Shown here: piece by piece, positions 1 through 7,796 of the stretch | Layout of the letters: each line of letters opens with the position of its first letter | How positions within the stretch are numbered: position 1 is the stretch's first letter | Source: Pseudomonadota bacterium | GTDB lineage: Bacteria; Pseudomonadota; Alphaproteobacteria; Rhizobiales; Beijerinckiaceae | DNA length: 64,000 nucleotides | Direction of reading: 5' to 3' | Assembly: GCA_020161575.1 (NCBI GenBank) | Contig: JAIUNR010000003.1 | Location: 186,001 to 250,000 of the forward strand | The notes under the pieces: generated by a model | What the model saw: only the letters and a program-made list of their open reading frames with translations | What the model was told of the DNA's origin: nothing | Databases searched by the model: none | Made by a program: the position numbers and the translations under genes

Positions 1-450
1 GTTCGCCGGGTCCTTGCCTTCCTCGATCACGAGATCATGCGCCTCGGCGCCGCTCCCCTCGATATTGCCGCGCGTCGTGTCGAAATGGGTGTTGGAGGGG
101 ATCACACGCCCCTTCCCGCCCAGCAGATGGAACAGGATCGCCTCCGCCGCCCTGCCCTGATGGGTCGGGATGATGAAGCGAAACGGCATCAGATTGCGCA
201 CCGCCTTCTCAAACCGCGTGAACGAAGGCGAGCCGGCATAGCTCTCGTCGCCCTGCATCACCGCGCCCCACTGGCGCGCGCTCATCGCCGAGGTGCCGGA
301 ATCGGTCAGAAGGTCGATAAGCACATCGTCCGAGGCCAGCGAGAACAGGTTATAATCCGCCGCCTTGAGCAGGCGCTGACGCTCCGCGCGCGTCGTCATG
401 CGGATCGGCTCGACGGATTTGATACGGAAGGGTTCGATGATCGTCTTCAT
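1..450 (-). CDS. Tryptophanase / tyrosine phenol-lyase family enzyme, N-terminal part (cut by window edge)
   Basis: The gene reads leftwards from an ATG at 450 and runs off the window, so only about 150 N-terminal residues are visible. They carry the opening block of the PLP-dependent beta-eliminating lyases: EPFRIKSVEPI near the start, then DVLIDLLTDSGTSAMS, GDESYAGS and IPTHQGRAAEAI. These match the N-terminal blocks of tryptophanase and tyrosine phenol-lyase. Family members split tryptophan or tyrosine into indole or phenol, pyruvate and ammonia. The catalytic lysine lies outside the window, so the substrate cannot be settled; the text FRIKSVE leans slightly toward tyrosine phenol-lyase. 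A GGAG-like ribosome site lies just upstream of the start. Confidence 0.85.
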   Translation of the reverse strand, partial: MKTIIEPFRIKSVEPIRMTTRAERQRLLKAADYNLFSLASDDVLIDLLTDSGTSAMSARQWGAVMQGDESYAGSPSFTRFEKAVRNLMPFRFIIPTHQGRAAEAILFHLLGGKGRVIPSNTHFDTTRGNIEGSGAEAHDLVIEEGKDPAN

Positions 451-670
451 GGGGCTCCGTTTCCGCCCCGCTGCGAGATCATCAAACCGGGGCTGATGCG
501 CCGCGGTTGCCGGCCACCTGGCCTGCCGCGCTCAGCGCCCTGATTGTGGTGTCATGAAAACAGAAGAGGTATGCCCCCGCAAGAAAAAAGCATCCGATGT
601 TACGGTCTCGAACGCGCCCGAACGAGAGCCATGGCTGCCCGGCACGCCGGATAACCGGGCCTTCGAGGCA

Positions 671-1264
671 TCAGTATCCGGCCTTGCATTGCTGGAGCGC
701 GAGATTGCCGCCGCCTCCGGCCGGCTGGCGCCAGCTGACCTGCCCGTGCCCGGAAACCGTCGCGATGCCGCCATGCACAACGGTGCAATGGCAGGCCCTG
801 CGCGAAACCGGATTCGCGATGCGCGCGCAGGCGGCGTCCTGTGTCGCGCCAGCGGCGGAAATCGCCCGCGGTTGCGGCATATAGGCCGGAGCCGGATAAG
901 CCGGTTGCGGCGAATATCCATATGCCGGCGACGGCTGATAACGGTATCCCGGCCGGGGCGTATGATAGGCCGGGGCCGGTCGATGGACGTAGCCCGCGCT
1001 CCTGTGGTGAGGGCGATAGGCGGCATGGGCGCGGCGCGGATAGGCACGGAATTCGATCACGACGCGATGCGGCCGCCAGACCACATTCTGCCGGGGCGTG
1101 CGGTGCCTATGCACGCCCCTGTCCCTCGGGCGATAATCGCCGGAATGATGGGGATAGGCATGCGGTGTGTTATAAATAGGCCCGACGGGTGTCTGGTAAT
1201 ATTGTGCCATGACGGGAACAACCGGGGCACATAAAGCAAAGATAACGCAAAAAGCACGCAACAT
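671..1264 (-). CDS. Secreted Tyr/Pro/His-rich protein of unknown function
   Basis: A 197-residue protein with a clear Sec signal peptide (hydrophobic stretch ending ...VPVMAQ, cleavage near residue 21). The mature part falls into two regions. Residues 22-130 are low-complexity and rich in Tyr, Pro, His and Arg, with repeated AYxPxP-like units. Residues about 140-197 are compact and contain several cysteines (DAACARIAN, RRACHCTVVHGG, LQQCKAGY), which suggests a disulphide-bonded domain. A GAGGAAGAGG ribosome site precedes the ATG. I do not recognise the family; an envelope or cell-surface role is only an inference from the signal peptide. It is monocistronic, lying 166 bases past the rpsI stop. 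Confidence 0.7.
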   Translation of the reverse strand: MLRAFCVIFALCAPVVPVMAQYYQTPVGPIYNTPHAYPHHSGDYRPRDRGVHRHRTPRQNVVWRPHRVVIEFRAYPRRAHAAYRPHHRSAGYVHRPAPAYHTPRPGYRYQPSPAYGYSPQPAYPAPAYMPQPRAISAAGATQDAACARIANPVSRRACHCTVVHGGIATVSGHGQVSWRQPAGGGGNLALQQCKAGY

Positions 1265-1361
1265 GGCAACCTCTTCCTCGCAATAGGAGTATTGTCATAG
1301 GGCCATGCTGTGCAGAGCGGGTCAACAGGAAACTCGTGACTTCCTTCACCGCCGAGACAAC

Positions 1362-1390
1362 AAAAAAGCCCCGGTTCCCCGGGGCTTTTT
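1362..1390. terminator. Intrinsic terminator after rpsI
   Basis: A 7-bp GCCCCGG/CCGGGGC stem (1368-1374 with 1379-1385) and a TTCC loop, flanked by A6 on the left and T5 on the right. The symmetry means it could stop transcription in both directions. It lies 41 bases past the rpsI stop on the minus strand. Confidence 0.85.
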
Positions 1391-1430
1391 CTTTTCGATA
1401 TCCAGCCGACGCGAAGTCGGCACCGCGAGA

Positions 1431-1910
1431 TCAGCGCTTCGAGAACTGGAAGGAGCGGCGGGCCTTGGCCTTGCCGTACTTCTTGCGCTCGACCGTACGG
1501 CTGTCGCGGGTGAGGAAGCCGCCCTTTTTCAGGACAGGGCGCAGCTCCGGCTCGTAGAAGGTGAGCGCGCGGGCAAGGCCGTGACGCACCGCGCCGGCCT
1601 GACCCGAAAGGCCACCGCCATTGCACGAGATGGTGATGTCGTACTGGTCGACGCGGCCGGCGGCGACCAGCGGCTGGTTCAGCACCAGGCGCAGGACCGG
1701 ACGGGCGAAATACACTTCGAGCGCGCGGCCATTAACCGTGATCTTGCCGGAACCCGGCTTGATCCAGACCTTCGCCACGGCGTCCTTGCGCTTGCCGGTG
1801 GCATAGGCGCGGCCATGCTTGTCGAGCTTCTGGACATGGACAGGCGCTTCGGCCTGGACGGAAGCCTTGGCTCCGCCCAGATCGGCGAGAGAAGAAAGAA
1901 CCTCAGCCAT
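1431..1910 (-). CDS. rpsI: 30S ribosomal protein S9
   Basis: 159 residues. The conserved S9 core starts near residue 35 ([20 protein letters not shown]) and ends with the basic tail [16 protein letters not shown], whose final Lys-Arg reaches the ribosomal P site in known structures. The roughly 30-residue N-terminal extension before the core is usual in alphaproteobacteria. It begins 2 bases after the rplM stop, so the two are cotranscribed and probably translationally coupled. Confidence 0.98.
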   Translation of the reverse strand: MAEVLSSLADLGGAKASVQAEAPVHVQKLDKHGRAYATGKRKDAVAKVWIKPGSGKITVNGRALEVYFARPVLRLVLNQPLVAAGRVDQYDITISCNGGGLSGQAGAVRHGLARALTFYEPELRPVLKKGGFLTRDSRTVERKKYGKAKARRSFQFSKR

Positions 1911-1912
1911 GA

Positions 1913-2398
1913 TTACCCGAGCCTCGTATTCTTGGGATTGAGTGAAGCCACGTCGAGCACGGCAGGCTGCTGCGCCTCATGCGGATGCGAGGCGCCCTTG
2001 TAGACGCGGAGATTGCCAAGCACCTGGCGGCCGAGCGGGCCGCGCGGCAGCATGCGCTCAACCGCCTTCTCGACCACGCGCTCCGGGAAGCGCCCTTCGA
2101 GAATGAACTTCGCCGAGCGTTCCTTGATGCCGCCCGGGAAGCCGGTGTGGTGATAATAGTTCTTCTGGTTGAGCTTGCGCCCGGTGAAGACCACCTTCTC
2201 GGCATTGATCACGATGACATTGTCACCGGTATCGACATGCGGGGTGAAACCGGGTTTGTGCTTGCCGCGAAGCCGCATGGCGATGACCGAGGCGAGACGA
2301 CCCACAACGAGGCCGGTACCGTCGATCACGATCCATTTCTTTTCGACTTCGGCCGGCTTCGCCACGAACGATCGCGTGGCAGAGGTCAGGGCCTTCAT
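1913..2398 (-). CDS. rplM: 50S ribosomal protein L13
   Basis: 161 residues with the L13 signature blocks: [18 protein letters not shown] near residue 20, [16 protein letters not shown] near 54, and [19 protein letters not shown] near 115. It is the first gene of the rplM-rpsI operon. The ATG at 2398 has a good ribosome site (CGAGGAAG) and a recognisable promoter upstream. L13 binds 23S rRNA early in large-subunit assembly. Confidence 0.98.
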   Translation of the reverse strand: MKALTSATRSFVAKPAEVEKKWIVIDGTGLVVGRLASVIAMRLRGKHKPGFTPHVDTGDNVIVINAEKVVFTGRKLNQKNYYHHTGFPGGIKERSAKFILEGRFPERVVEKAVERMLPRGPLGRQVLGNLRVYKGASHPHEAQQPAVLDVASLNPKNTRLG

Positions 2399-2463
2399 GG
2401 TCTTCCTCGAAAGGTCTGATGCGAAAACAAGAGGCGGCGCAGGAATGCGCCGCCGCTGGGGAT

Positions 2464-2492
2464 GCTATAAGCGATTGATTTTCAAGCGTCAA
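2464..2492 (-). promoter_or_regulatory. Sigma-70-type promoter of rplM-rpsI
   Basis: Read on the minus strand, TTGACG (2492-2487) is followed after exactly 17 bases by TATAGC (2469-2464). The -10 box lies 66 bases before the rplM start, in a locally AT-rich stretch. Spacing and boxes fit a housekeeping promoter. Confidence 0.6.
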
Positions 2493-2569
2493 CGCGGAAC
2501 TTCAATGATGATATCTGGAATGTGCTTTTTATTTCAATGTGTTATATATTTTGGTATTATTTTACCTCT

Positions 2570-3016
2570 TTAATCTCGCGCTCCCGGTGGTACCGAGAAG
2601 GTGCCGGTGACATGCGCGACCGGCTCCTCACCGCCTTCGGAAGTGATCGTCACCTCGCCGACGCAAAGGCGCTTTCCCGCTTTCAGCAGGCGGCATTCGG
2701 CGACAAGATCCGCCTTGTCGGGCTTGCGCAGGAAGTTGATCGAGAGGTTGGTCGTGACCGCGAGCGGCTCCCGGCCAACAGCCGAAAGAACCGCCACATA
2801 AAGCGCGAAATCCGCCAGCATCATCATCGCCGCGCCGGAGAGCGTTCCGCCGGGGCGAAGATGCTTGGGATGGTAGCGCATCCGTATCCGGCACGCGCCA
2901 TGCGCGACCGCTTCGATGAAGAGCGTGCGGGCACTGTGATGAATTTCCGGGAATATCTCGTCGATATAGTCGCGCATCGTTTCGAGATCGAGGGCAGGCA
3001 AACGAGGTTTCGTCAC
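2570..3016 (-). CDS. PaaI-type hotdog-fold thioesterase
   Basis: 148 residues, the usual size for the PaaI/YdiI hotdog thioesterases, which hydrolyse acyl-CoA or aryl-CoA esters. The visible hallmarks are HLRPGGTLSGAAMMMLADFA (residues about 51-70, equivalent to the HxxxGGxxxxxxDxA active-site helix) and the following strand VTTNLSINFLRKP. The start is GTG with no clear Shine-Dalgarno. Substrate is not predictable from sequence. It sits alone, divergent from the CoA-binding gene at 3181. Confidence 0.85.
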   Translation of the reverse strand: MTKPRLPALDLETMRDYIDEIFPEIHHSARTLFIEAVAHGACRIRMRYHPKHLRPGGTLSGAAMMMLADFALYVAVLSAVGREPLAVTTNLSINFLRKPDKADLVAECRLLKAGKRLCVGEVTITSEGGEEPVAHVTGTFSVPPGARD

Positions 3017-3180
3017 GAAATGTCCGATCTAGCTGGTTCCGGGCGGCTATCCGATCGAACCAAGCCGGAGCGGGGCTGTCAAATGGCTGGCATTCACGCC
3101 GCTTCAATGTCGGTCATGGCTGTATGAAACTCTCAGTCCGGCGATAACGTTCTACCGGGGAAAAGACGAAGGAGACCATT

Positions 3181-3603
3181 ATGCCGATCACCGCTGATTC
3201 CGATCTTCGCAACTGCCTCGCCCAGACGCGCCTCATCGCCATGCCCGGCGCCAGCGACAACCCGGAACGGCCGAGCTACGGCGTCTTCCGCTATCTGCGC
3301 GCGGCAGGGTACGAGGTCATCCCGGTCAATCCCGGCCGCGTGGGCCGCGATCTCGATGGCGTGCCTTTCGTGGCACGGCTGTCCGATATCGAAAGGCCGA
3401 TCGACATGGTCGATGTCTTTCGCGCTTCCGATGCGCTTCCGAGCCTTGTCGAGGAAATCCTAGCGCTGAAGACGCACCCGCGCTTCCTGTGGACGCAGCT
3501 CGGCGTGGTTCATCCGCAGGCGATCGCCACGGCCGAAGCGGCGGGATTGCAGGTGATCGTGGACCGTTGCACCAAGATCGAGCATCGGCGGCTCGGCTTG
3601 TAA
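3181..3603 (+). CDS. CoA-binding domain protein (YccU-like)
   Basis: A 140-residue single-domain protein of the CoA_binding_2 type (Rossmann fold). Typical blocks are TRLIAMPGASDNPERPSYGVFRYL (quoted in two parts: GASDNPERPSYGV and YLRAAGYEVIPVNP), then FLWTQLGVVHPQAI and VDRCTKIEHRRL at the end. These small proteins resemble the N-terminal domain of succinyl-CoA synthetase alpha; their cellular role is not established. A strong ribosome site (AAGGAGACC) precedes the ATG. It converges on the TetR gene with a 9-base gap. Confidence 0.88.
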   Translation: MPITADSDLRNCLAQTRLIAMPGASDNPERPSYGVFRYLRAAGYEVIPVNPGRVGRDLDGVPFVARLSDIERPIDMVDVFRASDALPSLVEEILALKTHPRFLWTQLGVVHPQAIATAEAAGLQVIVDRCTKIEHRRLGL

Positions 3604-3612
3604 TCACGGACC

Positions 3613-4212
3613 TCAGGGCGCCGCGAGCAGCGGCGGCAGCAGCAGCGACACCGTACGCCCGTAGGAATCCCGGTCGCCGGACATGCGGGCGACCAGCAAT
3701 GCGCCTTCAGCCAACGCCAGCACCGCCTCCCCCACGCGGGCGGGGCCGGCCTCCATGTCCCGCTCTGGATCCTGCGGGCGGGTCGCCCGGAACTGGGTGG
3801 CGACCCAGCCGGCGAAAACACTCCTGAACCTGTCGACCCCGGCGAGAACGCCCTCGGGCAATTCGTTGCTGCTCGCGGCGAGGACACCGGCGAAGCAGAA
3901 TTCCCCCTGCGCGCTCTTGGTCTCGCCGAACAGGGAGACAAGACGGGCGATCCGCGCGCGCGGATCCTCCGTTTCCGCCTCGATCGCGCCGAGGAAGCCG
4001 CGCAAATTCTCCACCGACGCCGCCAGCGCCGCCGCGACGAGATCCGCCTTGGTGGGGAAATGATGGAAGATCGCAGCGGGGCGGAGCCCGGCCTTGGCCG
4101 CGATATCCTTGATCGCCACACCCTCATAGCCGCGTGCGCTCATCAACCGCTCGGTGATCGCGAGCAGCCGCGCCTTCGTGCTCCCCGGAGGCTTCACCGC
4201 CGAAATGTTCAT
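3613..4212 (-). CDS. TetR/AcrR family transcriptional regulator
   Basis: 199 residues from the ATG at 4212, preferred over one further upstream because GAGGGCAGG lies just before it. The N-terminal helix-turn-helix is clear: TKARLLAITERLMSARGYEG, then IKDIAAKAGLRPAAIFHHFP and TKADLV. The C-terminal ligand-binding part (FCFAGVLAASSNELP...) resembles regulators of small-molecule detoxification. It is transcribed away from the AhpD-like gene, and the shared 180-base gap contains palindromes that could be its operator, so it probably represses that gene and itself. The inducer is unknown. Confidence 0.92.
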   Translation of the reverse strand: MNISAVKPPGSTKARLLAITERLMSARGYEGVAIKDIAAKAGLRPAAIFHHFPTKADLVAAALAASVENLRGFLGAIEAETEDPRARIARLVSLFGETKSAQGEFCFAGVLAASSNELPEGVLAGVDRFRSVFAGWVATQFRATRPQDPERDMEAGPARVGEAVLALAEGALLVARMSGDRDSYGRTVSLLLPPLLAAP

Positions 4213-4320
4213 CCTGCCCTCGTTACAACCGCGCCGGACCCAAGGACGGACCTCGCCCGGCATCAAAAACTCGGCGCGACCTCACGCGCTCGTGATCCGC
4301 CGCCGTGCATTCTCCTCTTT

Positions 4321-4365
4321 ACCGATCGATCAGTCAAATCTATATCCAACTTACTGATCAGTCAG
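4321..4365. promoter_or_regulatory. Candidate operator palindromes between TetR and AhpD-like genes
   Basis: Two related dyads, ACCGATCGATCAGT (4321-4334) and the perfect palindrome ACTGATCAGT (4353-4362), share the half-site GATCAGT and lie 31 bp centre to centre, about three helical turns. A further CAGT follows. The position just before the AhpD-like ribosome site and the divergent layout fit autoregulation by the adjacent TetR protein. This is inferred from symmetry only. Confidence 0.5.
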
Positions 4366-4392
4366 TCACTCATTAAAGAGCAGGAGATTCCA

Positions 4393-4917
4393 ATGCCCCG
4401 TCTGTCCCCCGTGACCAGCCCGACCGGCGACACCAAGACGATCCTTGATGGCGTGAAGGCCAAGATCGGCATGGTGCCCAATCTCTACGCCACGATCGGG
4501 CATTCGCCGGTTGTTCTCGGCGCCTTCCTCAATTTCAGCGGCGCGCTGGCCGGCGGCAAGCTGAGCGCGAAAGAGCGCGAACTCATCGCGCTCGCCGTGG
4601 GCGAGGCCAATAGCTGCGCCTATTGCCTCGCGGCGCATACGGCCATCGGCAAGGGCATCGGCCTCGGCGCGGAGGACATCGCTGCCGCCCGCAAGGGCAC
4701 CCCGGCGGATGCGCGCGGCGCGGCCATCGTCACGCTGGCCCGTGCCATCGTGGCGACCAAGGGTCATGTCGCGGACAAGGACCTCGCAAATGCCCGCGCC
4801 GCCGGGCTGGACGATGCCCAAATCGTGGAAGTTCTGGCCCTGAGCGTGGTCAACATCTTCACGAACTACGCCAACCATGTCTTCGACACGGAAATCGACT
4901 TCCCCAAGGTCGCCTGA
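4393..4917 (+). CDS. Carboxymuconolactone decarboxylase / AhpD-like peroxidase-related protein
   Basis: 174 residues, starting at the ATG behind AGGAG. The AhpD-type motif EANSCAYCLAAHT (residues about 76-88) has the redox CxxC pair and the downstream histidine, as in alkylhydroperoxidase AhpD and its relatives. Upstream, KAKIGMVPNLYATIGHSP is typical of the 'uncharacterised peroxidase-related' subgroup. Members protect against peroxides or take part in aromatic ring metabolism. Control by the divergent TetR protein suggests induction by an electrophile or oxidant. A strong terminator follows. Confidence 0.9.
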   Translation: MPRLSPVTSPTGDTKTILDGVKAKIGMVPNLYATIGHSPVVLGAFLNFSGALAGGKLSAKERELIALAVGEANSCAYCLAAHTAIGKGIGLGAEDIAAARKGTPADARGAAIVTLARAIVATKGHVADKDLANARAAGLDDAQIVEVLALSVVNIFTNYANHVFDTEIDFPKVA

Positions 4918-4938
4918 TCCTGCGGGAAACACTCGAAA

Positions 4939-4970
4939 GGGGCGCGCGGAGATCTTCGCGCCCCGTTCTT
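4939..4970 (+). terminator. Terminator after AhpD-like gene
   Basis: An 8-bp stem GGGGCGCG/CGCGCCCC (4939-4946 with 4957-4964), a 10-base loop, then GTTCTT. It lies 21 bases past the stop codon. Confidence 0.7.
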
Positions 4971-5043
4971 CAAATCAAATAATCCGTCTTGACGAACGAA
5001 TATCCGTTGTTTAGAACGACCCTATCCGAATGAGGAGTTCACA

Positions 5044-6327
5044 ATGACGGATCGCGCACCTGGTTTTGCCACCCTCTCAGTCCATGCCGGCGCCCAGCCG
5101 GACCCGACGACCGGCGCCCGTGTGACGCCGATCTACCAGACCTCCTCCTTCGTCTTCGACGATGTCGATCACGCCGCCTCGCTTTTCGGGCTTCAAGCTT
5201 TCGGCAATATCTACACGCGCATCGGCAACCCCACCAACGCGGTGCTCGAGGAGCGCGTCGCGGCGCTTGAAGGCGGCACGGCGGCTTTGGCGGTGGCGTC
5301 CGGCCATGCGGCGGAGCATCTCGTGTTCCACACCCTGCTGGAGCCGGGCGATGAATTCGTCGCCGCCAAGAAGCTCTATGGCGGGTCGATCAACCAGTTC
5401 AACCATGCCTACAAGAAATTCGGCTGGAATGTCGTCTGGGCCGAGAACGACGATGCCGCGAGCTTCGAGAAGGCGATCACGCCGAAGACCAAGGCGATCT
5501 TCATCGAATCCATCGCCAATCCGGGCGGCGTGATTTTCGACATTGCCGCGATCTCCGCCGTGGCGAAGAAGGCCGGCATTCCGCTCATCGTCGACAACAC
5601 GCTGGCCAGCCCCTATCTCATCCGCCCGATCGAGCACGGCGCCGATATCGTGGTGCATTCGCTGACGAAATTCCTCGGCGGCCACGGCAACTCGATCGGC
5701 GGCATCATCGTCGATGGCGGCTCGTTCGATTGGGTGAAGGCGGGCAAGCGCTATCCCTCGCTCACGGCGCCGCGCCCGGAATATGCCGGGATGGTGCTGG
5801 GCGAGACCTTCGGCAATTTTGCCTTCGCCATCGCCTGCCGCGTGCTCGGCCTGCGCGATCTCGGCCCGGCGCTCTCCCCCTTCAACGCCTTCCAGATCCT
5901 CACCGGAATCGAGACCCTGCCGCTCAGGATGCAGAAGCATTCGGACAACGCGCTCGCGGTGGCGAAATTCCTCGCGAAGCACCCGGCGGTGAGCTGGGTC
6001 TCCTATCCCGGTCTCGAAGGCGACAAATATCACGCGCTTGCGAAGAAATACGCGCCCAAGGGCGCCGGCGCGGTCTTCACCTTCGGCCTCAAGGGCGGCA
6101 ACGAGGCGGGTGTGAAGCTGGTCTCCAGCCTCAAGCTTTTCTCGCATCTCGCCAATGTCGGCGATACGCGCAGCCTTGTGATCCATCCGGCCTCGACGAC
6201 GCATCGGCAATTGACCGACGCGCAGAAGATCGTCGCCGGCGCCGGACCGGATGTCGTTCGCCTGTCGGTCGGCATCGAGGATGTCGAGGATCTCATCGCC
6301 GATCTCGATCAGGCGCTGAAGGGGTAA
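5044..6327 (+). CDS. metY: O-acetylhomoserine (thiol)-lyase / sulfhydrylase
   Basis: 427 residues, the usual length for MetY. It catalyses O-acetylhomoserine + sulfide (or methanethiol) to homocysteine (or methionine) in the cytoplasm. Landmarks: [18 protein letters not shown] at the N-terminus, [20 protein letters not shown] (residues 57-76), and the PLP-binding lysine K209 in [16 protein letters not shown]. The C-terminus has [17 protein letters not shown], typical of this Cys/Met-metabolism family. TGAGGAG gives a good start. The 125-base leader was examined for a SAM riboswitch and none is convincing. Confidence 0.96.
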   Translation: MTDRAPGFATLSVHAGAQPDPTTGARVTPIYQTSSFVFDDVDHAASLFGLQAFGNIYTRIGNPTNAVLEERVAALEGGTAALAVASGHAAEHLVFHTLLEPGDEFVAAKKLYGGSINQFNHAYKKFGWNVVWAENDDAASFEKAITPKTKAIFIESIANPGGVIFDIAAISAVAKKAGIPLIVDNTLASPYLIRPIEHGADIVVHSLTKFLGGHGNSIGGIIVDGGSFDWVKAGKRYPSLTAPRPEYAGMVLGETFGNFAFAIACRVLGLRDLGPALSPFNAFQILTGIETLPLRMQKHSDNALAVAKFLAKHPAVSWVSYPGLEGDKYHALAKKYAPKGAGAVFTFGLKGGNEAGVKLVSSLKLFSHLANVGDTRSLVIHPASTTHRQLTDAQKIVAGAGPDVVRLSVGIEDVEDLIADLDQALKG

Positions 6328-6332
6328 TTTCC

Positions 6333-6421
6333 CGTCATTGCGAGGAGCGTCAGCGACGAAGCAATCCAGAAGAACGGCTGGATTGCCGCGTCGGATGCCG
6401 TGCATCCGCCTCGCAATGACG
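6333..6421. repeat. Dispersed palindromic repeat (type A)
   Basis: The outer arms CGTCATTGCGAG (6333-6344) and CTCGCAATGACG (6410-6421) are perfect reverse complements, and inner arms containing GCAATCC and GGATTGC form a second stem. The element fills the gap between convergent metY and ctaA. This pattern is familiar as an intergenic repeat in alphaproteobacterial genomes. It could act as a transcript end or mRNA stabiliser. Confidence 0.75.
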
Positions 6422-6422
6422 C

Positions 6423-7478
6423 TCAGACGCTTCGCGCCGCGTGCATCACGCCATAACCCAGCACCAGCATCGCCATGGCCTGATGCGCAAGCCCGGCCCA
6501 TAGCGGGACGACCAGCAGCAGCGTGACGATGCCGAGCACGCCCTGCGCCAGAACCAATGCGAAAAGATGCCAGGCAGAACGCGCATGCGCCGTGCCGCGC
6601 GCGGCCACCGCGTGCCAGAGCGCGAAAGCAAGCAGGAGATACGCGCCCAGCCGGTGGTTGAACTGCACGAGCGTCGGGTTATCGACGAAATTCTCCCAGA
6701 ACGGCGTCATCACGAAGAGCTTGGCGGCGGTCGGCACCAGAGCGCCGTCCATCAGCGGCCAGGTATTGTAGGTCAGGCCCGATCTTGATCCCGCAACCAG
6801 CCCGCCCAAAGCGATCTGCGCGAGGATCGCCGCGACCATCGCCCAGGCGGCGATGCGAAGCCCATGCGTCGCGGCACGCGAGGCTCCGAAAGCCCCCGCC
6901 CGGACAGCCATCACGATCAGGCCGATAAAGAACAGGCAGGCGAAGGTGAGATGTAGCGTCAGCTTCACCGGCGCCACTGCGATCATGCCGGGCTTGAGCC
7001 CGCTCGCAACCATGATCCAGCCGATCGTGCCCTGAAGGCCGAGGAGCAGCCCGAGGCCGAAAGTCGCGGCCGCCAGCGCGCCGCGGATCGCGCCGGAAAG
7101 CCAGAACCAGAGAAAACCGGCGAGCATCACCAGCCCGATGAAGCGGCCGAGCTGGCGATGCCCCCATTCCCACCAGTAGATGAACTGGAATTCGCCAAGG
7201 CTCATGCCCGAATTGAGAAGCTGGTATTGCGGGCTTGCCTTGTAGAGGGCGAATTCGCGCGCCCAATCCTGCGCGCTCAATGGCGGAATGGCGCCGAGCA
7301 CCGGCTTCCATTCCGTGATCGAGAGGCCGGAGCCGGTGAGCCGGGTCGCCCCGCCCACCGTGACCATGACGAGCACCAGCACGATGAGCGTGAGCAGCCA
7401 GAACCGGAATGCCGGCGCGGAGTCGGATCTGAGCCCCACCAGTGCTTCCATATGCAAATTTTTGCCGCCCACGCGCAT
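6423..7478 (-). CDS. ctaA: Heme A synthase (COX15/CtaA)
   Basis: 351 residues with eight predicted membrane segments, as expected of COX15-type heme A synthases, which hydroxylate the C8 methyl of heme O to make heme A for cytochrome c oxidase. Conserved parts: TVGGATRLTGSGLSITEWKP near the first helix, EFQFIYWWEWGHRQLGR with a heme-ligand histidine, VAPVKLTLHLTFA, SGLTYNTWPLMDG, and VQFNHRLGAY. ATG at 7478 has a GCGGAG ribosome site; another ATG nine codons later is less well supported. It converges on metY across the type A repeat. Confidence 0.96.
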   Translation of the reverse strand: MRVGGKNLHMEALVGLRSDSAPAFRFWLLTLIVLVLVMVTVGGATRLTGSGLSITEWKPVLGAIPPLSAQDWAREFALYKASPQYQLLNSGMSLGEFQFIYWWEWGHRQLGRFIGLVMLAGFLWFWLSGAIRGALAAATFGLGLLLGLQGTIGWIMVASGLKPGMIAVAPVKLTLHLTFACLFFIGLIVMAVRAGAFGASRAATHGLRIAAWAMVAAILAQIALGGLVAGSRSGLTYNTWPLMDGALVPTAAKLFVMTPFWENFVDNPTLVQFNHRLGAYLLLAFALWHAVAARGTAHARSAWHLFALVLAQGVLGIVTLLLVVPLWAGLAHQAMAMLVLGYGVMHAARSV

Positions 7479-7589
7479 GCTCCGCTTGTCCTTGCCGCCC
7501 GGAAGGTCGATATGCTCCCCGGACGGCGAAGGGCAAGCCCGTTCTTGATCGAACAGCCCCTCGCCCGCTCCAGCATTCAGGGATACCCC

Positions 7590-7796
7590 ATGAACCCGCG
7601 CATCAAGAAGCTGATCGGCACCATAGCGATGATCCTCTTCGTGATCTTCTATGCTCTTGTCGTGATGGGGCTTGCGCCGCGCGTGCTCACCGGCGCCTCG
7701 AAGCCCGTAGAACTGGTCTTCTATCTGGTCGCGGGGCTTGCCTGGGTTCTCCCGCTCATGCCGCTGATCCGCTGGATGGAGAAAAAGCCGCGCTGA
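7590..7796 (+). CDS. DUF2842 small membrane protein
   Basis: 68 residues with two membrane helices (about 8-28 and 40-60) and a basic end (RWMEKKPR). It matches the alphaproteobacterial DUF2842 family in size and in text such as NPRIKKLIGTIAMI and LAPRVLTGASKP. Function is unknown, but the family is commonly seen near ctaA, as here. The ATG at 7590 fits the full family length. Confidence 0.8.
   Translation: MNPRIKKLIGTIAMILFVIFYALVVMGLAPRVLTGASKPVELVFYLVAGLAWVLPLMPLIRWMEKKPR

Noticed and set aside
4960-5043. SAM-II or other methionine riboswitch in the metY leader
   Set aside because: The leader lacks the SAM-II pseudoknot pattern, and only a terminator of the upstream gene could be paired confidently.
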